From the NCBI RefSeq assembly GCF_003990645.1, contig NZ_RYZK01000002.1:1-64000 (forward strand): DNA of 64,000 bases. Direction: 5' to 3'. Source of the stretch: Shimia sediminis (lineage in GTDB: Bacteria; Pseudomonadota; Alphaproteobacteria; Rhodobacterales; Rhodobacteraceae). This document shows positions 52,934 to 61,126 of this stretch, piece by piece. Both the position numbers and the translations under genes were made by a program. Every line of letters begins with the position of its first letter. Within the stretch, counting starts at the first letter, position 1. The notes beneath the pieces were generated by a model. It made no database searches. It was not told the origin of the DNA and saw only the letters and a list, made by a program, of their open reading frames with translations.

Positions 52934-53907
52934 TGCGCATCGACTGTCTGCAATACGCCAACTGGTCGGAAAAGATCTTTCGCCAATTGCGTGAGGGCGG
53001 TGTTGACGCGATCCATGTTACCATCGCCTATCACGAGACGTTCCGCGAGACGGTCCTGAACTTTGAACAGTGGAACCGCTGGTTCGAGCAATACCCGGAC
53101 CTGATCATGAAAGGCCAATGGGCCAGCGATATCGATGTTGCCCGAGAGACCGGGCGCACGGCGGTGTTCTTTGGCTTTCAGAACCCCTCGCCCATCGAAG
53201 ACGACATTGGGCTGGTTGAAATCCTGCACACGCTTGGTGCGCGGTTCATGCAGCTGACCTATAACAACCAGTCGCTTCTGGCGACGGGATGTTACGAGGA
53301 TTACGACAGCGGAATCACTCGCATGGGGCGGCAGGTTATCAAGGAAATGAACCGCGTCGGGTTGGTCGTGGACATGAGCCATTCCGGGGACCGTTCCACG
53401 ATCGAAGCCGCAGAGCTGTCCGAACGCCCCATCGCCATTACTCATGCCAATCCTTTCGAGTGGTCCCCTGCCCTGCGCAACAAAAAGCCCGAGGTGATCC
53501 GGGCCGTGGTTGAAAATGGTGGCATGCTGGGCTTTTCGGTCTACCCTCATCACCTGAAAGACAAATCCGACTGCACCCTGCAAAGCTTTTGCGAGATGAT
53601 TGCACGCACCGCTGAAACCTATGGAGCCGAACATCTGGGGATCGGCACCGACCTGTGTCAGGACCAGCCAGACAGCATCGTTGAATGGATGCGCGTCGGC
53701 CGCTGGACCAAGGAAATCGACTATGGCGAAGGCTCGGCTTCTGCGCCCGGCTTCCCGCCCATGCCAGAATGGTTCCGCGACAACCGCGACTTTGGCAATA
53801 TTGAAAATGGACTACGCGCGACGGGCCTGAGCGACGACGAGGTCGCCGGGATCATGGGCGGGAACTGGTATCGGTTCTTTGCTGAAAACTTTGGCCCACA
53901 AGGATAA
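52933..53907 (+). CDS. M19 membrane-dipeptidase-family protein, atypical metal site
   Basis: A 324-aa TIM-barrel hydrolase related to renal dipeptidase. VVDMSHSGDRST, AITHANP and GIGTDLCQD keep the two His and the Asp of the M19 site. However, the N-terminal HxD pair reads IDCLQYANW and the bridging-Glu segment reads FGFQNPSPI, so the residues binding the first metal and the bridging Glu appear to be replaced. It may therefore be a one-metal or altered hydrolase, possibly acting on an N-acyl or cyclic substrate rather than dipeptides. Operon position follows the aldehyde dehydrogenase by a TGATG overlap. Confidence 0.82.
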   Translation: MRIDCLQYANWSEKIFRQLREGGVDAIHVTIAYHETFRETVLNFEQWNRWFEQYPDLIMKGQWASDIDVARETGRTAVFFGFQNPSPIEDDIGLVEILHTLGARFMQLTYNNQSLLATGCYEDYDSGITRMGRQVIKEMNRVGLVVDMSHSGDRSTIEAAELSERPIAITHANPFEWSPALRNKKPEVIRAVVENGGMLGFSVYPHHLKDKSDCTLQSFCEMIARTAETYGAEHLGIGTDLCQDQPDSIVEWMRVGRWTKEIDYGEGSASAPGFPPMPEWFRDNRDFGNIENGLRATGLSDDEVAGIMGGNWYRFFAENFGPQG

Positions 53908-53912
53908 CCTGC

Positions 53913-55601
53913 ATGGCAACATCCCTATCCCCCGATATCCCTCTGCGTGATCCTGCGCGCGTGATGCGTCTTTCCCGTCTTGGATCAATGCATCAATGCC
54001 GGTTGAGTTTCATGCGCGTTCTGACCCGCCGCATGGCACAAGAAGGCTGGCAGTTTGCGCGCCCGGTCTTCAACATTGACGACAAGGGCGTCGGCCACGC
54101 GGTCTATTCAGCACAAGGACCGGAGCGCACTTATTCTCTGGTGGTCTTTGCTCACGACCTGCCGCCGGAAATGCGCTCTGATCGGGTGATTGCCACGGCA
54201 TGGGATGCAACATTCACCTTGTTTGACGGAATCCCGTCCGAGGCAGACATCGAAAGCCTGTCGCAAAACGTGCCCTACCAGGAAGCGGGCCGTGTAAACG
54301 AAAAAAGCCTCTCGGTCAGCCGCGCCAATCGCTCGGTGCGTCTGTGGGAGCATTTTCTCGAGGCCCTGTCTCGCGGTGAACAACCAGACACAGACAAGAT
54401 AGAAGCGGTGGGATACCTGATGCGGACCACGGCGGTCTATGGCTCGGGCAAGTTGGGGGCCTCGGACTATGACGCCATCTCCGACCGTGACGAGTTGCGG
54501 GTGCCGTTTCAGGTCGAGATGCTGTCAGTCTTTCTGACACGTGCTTTCGTGCGCGATCTGGTCAACCATATGGCCCGCGCAAGGGGCGGTGACAAAGCTG
54601 TTGAAATGTCGCCCGAGATTGCCGGTAGCCTTGGCATTGGAAACTCAACCGGCCTGGGACTGGGACCGTTTATTGTCAACCATCCTTTGCTGTTCAACAA
54701 CTGGATCGAGACCCGCGAAACGGCCATCCAACGTGTCCGCGCCGTTGAAACGGCAACTGCGGACGAGATCAGCGCCTTTCGGCAGGTTTTTGCACGTAGT
54801 CAGGCGCTCGTTGCCAATTGGCGTTCGGAACATCCTGTTCAGATCGACAAGCTGGCCGCGTTGCGCACGGATATCACTCGCTTGCAGGATCACCTCTCAG
54901 GCGACGCGCTGGATGGTGCCCAACCATGGGACGCATTGGTCCGCTGGAGCGAAACCGCCCTGAGCGAAGAGGGACAAGAGTTCATCGCGTCTTTGATCCT
55001 GGAACCTTATGGCGCGCTTGTGGATGATCTGGCGCCCTCACTGGCGGACGTTGATTCTGAGGCATTCAGAATTGATGGGCGAATGCCGATTTCTAAAGTG
55101 CGCGCGTTGATTGAGGCCAGCTTTGGCTGGGCGTTGGACGTGGATTGGTCAGCGAGAGAGAACTGCGCTCGTGCCTGGTACGTTTCCGAAGAAAAACTGG
55201 AGCCACGCGTTGGCGAGCGCTTTGAAGAGCCAATTGCGCCCTATGAAACACCTCTGGCGCCCGCGCGGGATGCGGCTGCAGCCCACACAGCGTTGAAGGA
55301 CTGGACAGACACCAAGCCCATCGCTGCATTCTTGTTGCGCCACCCTGAACACCGGCACACGATCCGTCGGGCGCAGATCAGCGCCACCGCTCCTTACAGC
55401 GAGATCCGGGACAACACCATTTCGGCCGAGATGTTTCCGGTCGACTTCCTGCGCGTGAAATTGGCGTTTTTCGGGGCGACACATTTTGATCCGCGCTCGG
55501 ATCGCTGGGTACGCATCAGCATGTATGGCAATGCGCCCTACCCCGAAGACCTGAGCCCTGAGAACGCGGACTATTGGGTGTATCCGGAGGGTTTGTCATG
55601 A
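53913..55601 (+). CDS. Uncharacterised 562-aa protein
   Basis: Not recognised. It looks soluble, with no signal peptide or membrane segment. Notable conserved-looking stretches are RLSRLGSMHQCRLSFMRVLT near the N-terminus, AVYGSGKLGASDYDAIS, IGNSTGLGLGPFIVNHPLLF in the middle and FPVDFLRVKLAFFGATHFDP near the end. The Gly-rich segments could bind a nucleotide or phosphate but match no motif I know. It starts five bases after the dipeptidase stop and is coupled by ATGA to a DUF3726 gene, followed by an Ldh-family oxidoreductase. The three probably work together. Confidence 0.75.
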   Translation: MATSLSPDIPLRDPARVMRLSRLGSMHQCRLSFMRVLTRRMAQEGWQFARPVFNIDDKGVGHAVYSAQGPERTYSLVVFAHDLPPEMRSDRVIATAWDATFTLFDGIPSEADIESLSQNVPYQEAGRVNEKSLSVSRANRSVRLWEHFLEALSRGEQPDTDKIEAVGYLMRTTAVYGSGKLGASDYDAISDRDELRVPFQVEMLSVFLTRAFVRDLVNHMARARGGDKAVEMSPEIAGSLGIGNSTGLGLGPFIVNHPLLFNNWIETRETAIQRVRAVETATADEISAFRQVFARSQALVANWRSEHPVQIDKLAALRTDITRLQDHLSGDALDGAQPWDALVRWSETALSEEGQEFIASLILEPYGALVDDLAPSLADVDSEAFRIDGRMPISKVRALIEASFGWALDVDWSARENCARAWYVSEEKLEPRVGERFEEPIAPYETPLAPARDAAAAHTALKDWTDTKPIAAFLLRHPEHRHTIRRAQISATAPYSEIRDNTISAEMFPVDFLRVKLAFFGATHFDPRSDRWVRISMYGNAPYPEDLSPENADYWVYPEGLS

Positions 55602-56236
55602 GTTTTGCATTGATCGAAGTGGAAGCCACCGCCAAAAAAGCTGCCCGTGGCGCAGGATATGGATGGGGCGTGGCAGAAGAAGCCTCAAAGGCAGCGCGCT
55701 GGCTGTGCGCTGCTGGCATTGACGGGGTTGCCGCGCTCGCCCGAGCCTTGGAAAAGGTCGATGGTAAAACCCTCGCCGACTTGACGCCCACGGCGCTTGG
55801 TGGCGACTGGCGGTCCGAACAAGGGCTTATGTGCCCACTGTCCGCAGGCGCGGCATTGTCCGATGCAGCGGTATTTTGGGCGGAAGAAGGCAAACGTATC
55901 GACGGTGTTGTCGTCCCCGTTCTGTTGCTGCCCTTTGCCGCGAATGCTGCGCGCCAACTGGATAAGGTCGTCACCCTGTCCTGGGGTAGTACACAGATTG
56001 CGACGGATGGCTATGTTGCCAGCGTGGTTTCAGGCGACCCTGCCGCTGACAGCGCCGAGACTGTCGTCGTGCGATGCGGCGGAGAGGTGTCTCAGGCGTT
56101 GCCCGCACAAACACGCGCAATCCCGTCTGATGCAGATTGGTCCACCTTGAACCAGTTTGCGCACCGTACCTATGCGCCCGATACCGAAGAATCACGGTTA
56201 AAAGGCGCGGGCGCAGGGCTGAACGACAACGACTGA
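55598..56236 (+). CDS. DUF3726-family protein
   Basis: A 212-aa protein that I place in DUF3726, a family of unknown function in proteobacteria. Typical features are the N-terminal LIEVEATAKKAARGAGYGWG, AEEASKAARWLCAAGID and the C-terminal FAHRTYAPDTEESRLKGAGA. Its ATG overlaps the stop of the 562-aa protein gene (ATGA). No transmembrane segment or catalytic motif is evident. Association with the Ldh-family gene 62 bases downstream is suggestive of a joint metabolic role. Confidence 0.7.
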   Translation: MSFALIEVEATAKKAARGAGYGWGVAEEASKAARWLCAAGIDGVAALARALEKVDGKTLADLTPTALGGDWRSEQGLMCPLSAGAALSDAAVFWAEEGKRIDGVVVPVLLLPFAANAARQLDKVVTLSWGSTQIATDGYVASVVSGDPAADSAETVVVRCGGEVSQALPAQTRAIPSDADWSTLNQFAHRTYAPDTEESRLKGAGAGLNDND

Positions 56237-56298
56237 GGCAAGACAACCGGACAAAAGCCTGCAATAAGGGAAAAACAACTACGTGCAAAGGACCCCAG

Positions 56299-57282
56299 AT
56301 GCCCGCAATTTCCCTTGATGAAATCGAAAGAACCACCAAAGCGGCACTGGAAAGACATGGGGCATTGCCGTGGATAGCCGACGAAGTCGCACGTGCAGTG
56401 CGCAAGGCCGAGGCGGTCGGCAACCGGATTTGCGGGCTTTATTATCTGGAAAGCTATTGCCAGCAATTGCACAGCGGGCGTGTTGACGGAACTGTTGATC
56501 CGGTTGTGTCACACCCCCGCGCCGCCACAGTTGTGGTGGATGCAAAGCTTGGCTTTGCGCAGCCAGCCTTCACGCATGGATTGCCCAAGGCTGTCGCAGC
56601 GGCGAAAGACTGCGGCGTGGCGAGCCTTGCCATCGGACATGCGCATACCTGCACGTCTCTTGGGTATTTCACCGAACAGATCGCGCGCGCAGGGTTGATC
56701 GGCCTGGGCCTGACCAATGCCTCTCCGATTGTTGCCCCTCCGGGCGGAAAAACGCGGGTGATCGGCACCAACCCAATTGCCTTTTCCGTGCCGGACGGAA
56801 AAGGCGGGATCGCCATGCAGTTCGACCAGTCCACCACCACTGTGGCGCTTGGTAAGATCACTATGGCCAAGGCCGCAGGAGAACGCATTCCCGAAGGCTG
56901 GGCCGTAGACGCCGATGGCAACCCCACGACCGACCCCGAAGCGGCGCTGGCTGGGTCGCTGGTCAGTGTCGGGGGATACAAGGGCTGGGGCTTTGGCCTG
57001 ATGGCAGAGTTGTTGGCGGCAGGAATGACCGGAGGCGTCGTGAGCCGGGATGTGAAGCCGTTGAAAGCACCCGAAGGCCCGCCTCATGATTTGGGACAGT
57101 ACTATCTGCTGATTGATCCAGACAATTCGCCAGCTTTTTTTGACCGCTTCCATCAGATCGCAGAAGGCATCGCCATGGATGAAGGGTCACGTATGCCTGG
57201 TCAAGGTAAGCTGGATCAGAATCCAGTGCAGCTGGAGTCTGCTGTCTGGGACCAAACCAGAGCGCTTGCCGGGCTATCCTGA
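56299..57282 (+). CDS. Ldh family oxidoreductase (malate/L-lactate dehydrogenase type 2)
   Basis: NAD(P)-dependent enzyme of 327 aa in the family that includes ureidoglycolate, malate/L-lactate/sulfolactate and delta1-piperideine-2-carboxylate/pyrroline-2-carboxylate reductases. It has ICGLYYLESYCQQLHSGRVD, AIGHAHTCTSLGYFTEQIAR with the catalytic His, the cofactor segment LTNASPIVAPPGGKTRVIGT, and GGYKGWGFGLMAELLAAGM. ATG 56299 follows AAAGGA. Neighbours hint at an imino- or keto-acid from amine catabolism, but specificity is unknown. Confidence 0.88.
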   Translation: MPAISLDEIERTTKAALERHGALPWIADEVARAVRKAEAVGNRICGLYYLESYCQQLHSGRVDGTVDPVVSHPRAATVVVDAKLGFAQPAFTHGLPKAVAAAKDCGVASLAIGHAHTCTSLGYFTEQIARAGLIGLGLTNASPIVAPPGGKTRVIGTNPIAFSVPDGKGGIAMQFDQSTTTVALGKITMAKAAGERIPEGWAVDADGNPTTDPEAALAGSLVSVGGYKGWGFGLMAELLAAGMTGGVVSRDVKPLKAPEGPPHDLGQYYLLIDPDNSPAFFDRFHQIAEGIAMDEGSRMPGQGKLDQNPVQLESAVWDQTRALAGLS

Positions 57283-57633
57283 ATTTGCAGGGACCACGGT
57301 GATCAGACCCTTCCGGCCCTGAAAACCGTTCGAACCAACCTGTGGCGTGCCTATGGTTTGTTTCGCAAGCGGCGGCGCCCTGCCCCGCAATTGGTGGGCT
57401 TGACGCACCAGGGCGCTTGCGTTGCGGACCTCTCAAATCTGCTGGGTTTGTATCGACCTCAGAGGTATTTGTTTGAACCACCAATACGCGTGTGGCGTGA
57501 CGGATGTTCCTAAATTCCGCATCGTCGGTTATACGTGAGCCAATCTTGCAGCTTTGGTCGGTATGTGGATATTGGTCTAACCGGTTCCGGATCTCGCTCT
57601 GGCGCTGCAGCCAAACAGATAGACAGGGATGCG
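57283..57633. other. 351-base intergenic region before IclR gene
   Basis: No gene is seen. A long imperfect hairpin occupies 57364-57421: CGCAAGC plus GCCCTG pair with CAGGGC plus GCTTGCG, with a GGCGGC bulge in the left arm. It may mark the end of the preceding operon, though no T-run follows. The rest probably holds the IclR promoter. Confidence 0.5.
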
Positions 57634-58431
57634 ATGCCCAACGACGCGACTTCCAAATCATCCCAGCTGCCAACCAATCTGCGATTGCTTTTGATACTCG
57701 AGGAAGTTGCCCGACTTGGTGTCCCTGTGAGACCTGTTCAGTTGATCGAGACTCTGGGCCTGCCGAAACCAACTCTGCACCGATTGTTACACACTGCCGA
57801 GGCAGAAGGGTTTTTGCAGCGTGATCTGGACGGCGTAGCATACGGCCCTGGACCTAGACTACGGGCCCTGGCCATCGACACGATTTCGTCCGAGAGACTG
57901 AGGACAGCGCGATCGGCCATACTCAAGGGAGTGGCGGAAGAGATTGGGGAAACCTGCAACCTTGCGACACCCGACCGCGAAGGCATGACCTATCTTGATC
58001 GAGTCGAGACCAAATGGCCGCTGCGCATCCAGTTGCCGGTTGGCACGCAGGTGCCGTTCCATTGTACTGCCAGTGGCAAGATGTATCTGTCCAGCCTACG
58101 CGCCTCGACCCTCAAAGGGGTTCTGAACGCCCGACCACTTGAGCGCAATACGGACAAGACACTTACCTCTCCTGATGCCCTGATGGAAGAGTTGAAGCGC
58201 ATTCGCCAGCGAGGGTACTCGACGGACGATGAAGAGTTCATGGCGGGAATGGCTGCCATCGCGGTGCCCATCCTTGACCAGCGCAACCGGCTGATGGCAA
58301 CGCTTTCGGTGCATGCCCCGGTGCAACGCCACAGCATTGATCAGATCATTGGGTTCTTTGAGCCATTGCGGACCGCAGCCAACAAGTTGTCCGCGCTTCA
58401 CAACGAAGGCATTCTTGAAAGCGGAACCTGA
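57634..58431 (+). CDS. IclR-family transcriptional regulator
   Basis: A 265-aa regulator. An N-terminal winged helix-turn-helix (LLLILEEVARLGVPVRPVQL; LGLPKPTLHRLLHTAEAEGF) precedes an IclR effector domain (NLATPDREGMTYLDRVETKW; PLRIQLPVGTQVPFHCTASG; GYSTDDEEFMAGMAAIAVPI). ATG 57634 is preferred; the frame is open from 57535. It lies between the 562-aa/DUF3726/Ldh genes and the TetR gene and may control the former. Effector unknown. Confidence 0.9.
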   Translation: MPNDATSKSSQLPTNLRLLLILEEVARLGVPVRPVQLIETLGLPKPTLHRLLHTAEAEGFLQRDLDGVAYGPGPRLRALAIDTISSERLRTARSAILKGVAEEIGETCNLATPDREGMTYLDRVETKWPLRIQLPVGTQVPFHCTASGKMYLSSLRASTLKGVLNARPLERNTDKTLTSPDALMEELKRIRQRGYSTDDEEFMAGMAAIAVPILDQRNRLMATLSVHAPVQRHSIDQIIGFFEPLRTAANKLSALHNEGILESGT

Positions 58432-58764
58432 CCGGATGCGGCTCCATCAGTTGGTGGACCTCTTTCAGGGGCTACTGCAGGTGCATGCCCCATCAGAAAA
58501 TGGTCAGAAAATTGCGCACAATCTGATGACCATGGCTGAAGGTAAATCTGAAGGGTGCTCGACCTGCATCAGCACGCACGTTGTCTCACGAAACTCACTT
58601 GAGAAAGCAAGCTGACAATCAGGTTTCCAACTCACAGGCCGTCGTTGCATGGTCTTAGTTGTCCACATGCTCACCCTTAAACGTGTATGTTGCCGAGTTG
58701 AGTTCAGTATTCTATTGAGGTGAGTGCTTCCACCGCCGCCACATAGACTGGATACAAGTGGATC
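58432..58764. other. 333-base region between IclR and TetR genes
   Basis: No secure gene. A 59-codon plus-strand frame at 58436-58615 (MRLHQLVDLFQGLLQVHA at the start, with a GCSTC segment) lacks a good ribosome site and is not recognised. The two flanking regulator genes converge on this region. Confidence 0.4.
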
Positions 58765-59385
58765 TCAGTGGTCGAGATTGATTTCCGGAACAAGCTTTTT
58801 CAAAAGCTTGATCGCCAGCTCCAAGGCGTTATCGCAGTTAAGCACCCCATGTTTCATGTGCATTTGCAACCACAACCCATCGGTAAACCCGTCTATTGCG
58901 ACCGCCAACATGTCGGGATCGTCTATCGCAACGCGTTCTGAAAGTGCGTGGCAGGTTTCGATCATTACTTGTGCACGTCGCTCTTCAGCTTGGCGGCATT
59001 CTTCGTCATACCAGATTTGGGTCCTGCTTTCGCCCCAGAAAGCAAACCAAAGGGCCAATTGCTGAGGCGAGCAGATCGACGGATGAAAATCCGCTTTGAC
59101 CAGGCCAACCAATCGGCGCGCCGGGTCTTGTTCTTCTAGAACGGATAGCCAGAGGGCCTGATACTCGTCCACCAAATGGCGACAGGTTGCGTTCAAAAGC
59201 CCTGACTTAGACTTGAAGTGAAACACCAACACTCCCTGGCTGACGTCTGCATGGCTGGCAACGCGCGCCAGTGTCGTGGCGCTAAGCCCGTACTCGGCCA
59301 CTACGTCTATCGTTGCGTGCAGTATTCGCCGCTTCATGCGCCGGCTGGTTGGAGAGTCGTGATCGACAAGAGCATGGTCATTCAT
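58765..59385 (-). CDS. TetR-family transcriptional regulator (BetI-like)
   Basis: A 206-aa repressor. The N-terminal helix-turn-helix reads ILHATIDVVAEYGLSATTLA then VASHADVSQGVLVFHFKSKS, and the C-terminal domain (GLVKADFHPSICSPQQLALW; FAFWGESRTQIWYDEECRQ) resembles the BetI ligand domain, which senses choline in enterobacteria. It is divergent from the first MttB-family gene, with TTGAG/CTCAA inverted repeats between them. A matching palindrome precedes the second MttB-family gene, so it probably represses both. The ligand is likely a quaternary or methylated amine. Confidence 0.9.
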   Translation of the reverse strand: MNDHALVDHDSPTSRRMKRRILHATIDVVAEYGLSATTLARVASHADVSQGVLVFHFKSKSGLLNATCRHLVDEYQALWLSVLEEQDPARRLVGLVKADFHPSICSPQQLALWFAFWGESRTQIWYDEECRQAEERRAQVMIETCHALSERVAIDDPDMLAVAIDGFTDGLWLQMHMKHGVLNCDNALELAIKLLKKLVPEINLDH

Positions 59386-59424
59386 GCCTTTGGTTTAGCA
59401 TCACTCTACCGTATTTGCAATTTT

Positions 59425-59461
59425 TTGAGTGGTAGCTCAATTTTTTTTGACTGAGCACTCA
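59425..59461. promoter_or_regulatory. TetR-type operators between the TetR and first MttB-family genes
   Basis: Two inverted repeats lie in the divergent 122-base gap: TTGAGTGGTAGCTCAA (59425-59440) and TGAGCACTCA (59452-59461, inside CTGAGCACTCAAA). Their half-site TTGAG/CTCAA matches the perfect palindrome at 62697. BetI of E. coli, as I recall, binds a TTGAACGTTCAA-like site, which is close. Confidence 0.6.
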
Positions 59462-59507
59462 AATTACTGCTAAGACAGACGTCACAGTTACGAATCGAGG
59501 AAAGAAT

Positions 59508-61073
59508 ATGACCGCACACTCTGGCCGATCGCGTCGTTCCGGGGGCCGCGCCGCCCGAGTTGCCATGCGTGAATCCGCGCGTACTGAAACCCGTCAAGCT
59601 GTGCGCGCCGGTCTTGAAGGCGGCACATACAACCCGCTTAGCGACCATGACTTGCGCGCGATTCATGACGCCGCACTTGATATTCTGGCGGATGTTGGAA
59701 TTGCCGACGCCACCGATGAAGTCATCGAACTTGCCAGTGCCCGGGGCTGCTACATCAACGCCCATGGACGGCTAAGCTTTCCCCGTTCCCTTGTCGAAGA
59801 GTTGTTGACCACAGCCGCACGCGAATATGTGATCTACAGCCGCGATCCTGCCCATGCCGATGTGCATGTGGGTGGCAACAAGGTCAACTACTGCACAAGC
59901 GGCGAGGCGGTTTCAATTCTTGACTACACCTCGCGAAGCTACCGCCCGTCGACCTTGCTGGACCTCTACGACACCGCCCGGGTTGTTGACGCACTGCAGA
60001 ACATTCATCAGTTTGGGCAAACCGTTGTCCCGACGGAACTGACCGATTTGTTTGTTCACGACATCAACGTTGTTTACGCCGTGCTTGCCGGTACAACAAA
60101 GCCGGTGGAACACACGTTCAACACGGTAGACTCGCTGCCTGCAGCACTGGAAATCTACTCGATGGTTGCGGGGTCTGAGGCCAAGTTTCGGGAACGCCCG
60201 TTCGTGAGCTTTGGCGGATGCCCCATCGTTTCACCTTTGCGGTTTGCAAAGGACAACCTCGACGTTCTGGTCGCAACCAGCCGTTTGGGTTTGGTCAACG
60301 ACATCGCCATAGCGCCACAGTCTGGGGCGACGGCACCGTCGTTCCTTGCCGGCGCGCTGGTTCAGGTCGTGGCAGAAGCGCTAGCCTGCCTTTGCGTTGT
60401 GAACATGGTGCGTCCCGGGTGTCCGATGTCCTTTGCCGCCTGGCCATTCGCCGTTGACCTGCGCACCGGTGCCTTTGCTGGTGGCTCGGCCGAGGTCGCT
60501 GTGTCCATGGCTGCAATTGCCCAGATCGGCAGGTTCTATGACTTGCCCACAACGGTTGCTGCTTCCATGTCGGATGCCAAGATGCCGGACGCGCAAATGG
60601 GCTATGAAAAAGGTATCACTTCGGTCGTGGCGGGGCTGGCGGGGGCCAACCGCGTGTTGGAATCGGCAGGCATGATGGCCAGCCTGATGGGGTGCTCTTA
60701 CGAGGCCCTTGTGATTGACAACGACATGCTTGGCATGGCGCAACGCGTGGTTCGTGGCATCGAGGTCAGCGAAGAGACCCTGAGCGTTGATACAATCAAG
60801 GCGGCTGTCTTGGGTGAAGGCCACTACCTGGGTGCAGGAGACACGTTGAAATCGATGGAAACTGAGTACGTCTATCCCGAAACAGCCGACCGTTCATCAC
60901 AACAAGTGTGGATTGATGATGGTGCACAAACCATCGACGAACGTGCGCATGAAGCGGTGGGCAAGTTGTTGTCGGAGCATTTTGTCGACGCCATTCCGGC
61001 AGATGCCGACAAGGCAATTCGCGACAAATTCCCGATCCTGCTGCCAAAGGATCGTATGCATGCCGCAAACTGA
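59508..61073 (+). CDS. Trimethylamine methyltransferase (MttB) family protein, non-pyrrolysine
   Basis: A 521-aa corrinoid-dependent-type methyltransferase homologue. After a basic N-terminus (SGRSRRSGGRAARV) come LSDHDLRAIHDAALDILADV, VGGNKVNYCTSGEAVSILDY, TTKPVEHTF and RTGAFAGGSAEVAVSMAAI, typical of the MttB superfamily. No in-frame UAG occurs, so the pyrrolysine of true MttB is absent; such homologues demethylate glycine betaine, proline betaine, carnitine and related quaternary amines in other bacteria. GAGGAAAG precedes ATG 59508. No corrinoid-protein gene is seen in the window. It converges with a second family member. Confidence 0.88.
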   Translation: MTAHSGRSRRSGGRAARVAMRESARTETRQAVRAGLEGGTYNPLSDHDLRAIHDAALDILADVGIADATDEVIELASARGCYINAHGRLSFPRSLVEELLTTAAREYVIYSRDPAHADVHVGGNKVNYCTSGEAVSILDYTSRSYRPSTLLDLYDTARVVDALQNIHQFGQTVVPTELTDLFVHDINVVYAVLAGTTKPVEHTFNTVDSLPAALEIYSMVAGSEAKFRERPFVSFGGCPIVSPLRFAKDNLDVLVATSRLGLVNDIAIAPQSGATAPSFLAGALVQVVAEALACLCVVNMVRPGCPMSFAAWPFAVDLRTGAFAGGSAEVAVSMAAIAQIGRFYDLPTTVAASMSDAKMPDAQMGYEKGITSVVAGLAGANRVLESAGMMASLMGCSYEALVIDNDMLGMAQRVVRGIEVSEETLSVDTIKAAVLGEGHYLGAGDTLKSMETEYVYPETADRSSQQVWIDDGAQTIDERAHEAVGKLLSEHFVDAIPADADKAIRDKFPILLPKDRMHAAN

Positions 61074-61126
61074 AACCTGTGCAGCAGCGTCAAGCCCGGC
61101 GATTTGTGGTCTGTTGCATTCTAAGA

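Noticed and set aside
56963-57841. Minus-strand 292-codon frame spanning the Ldh end, the gap and the IclR start
   Set aside because: It runs antisense through two well-supported genes and has no domain signature.
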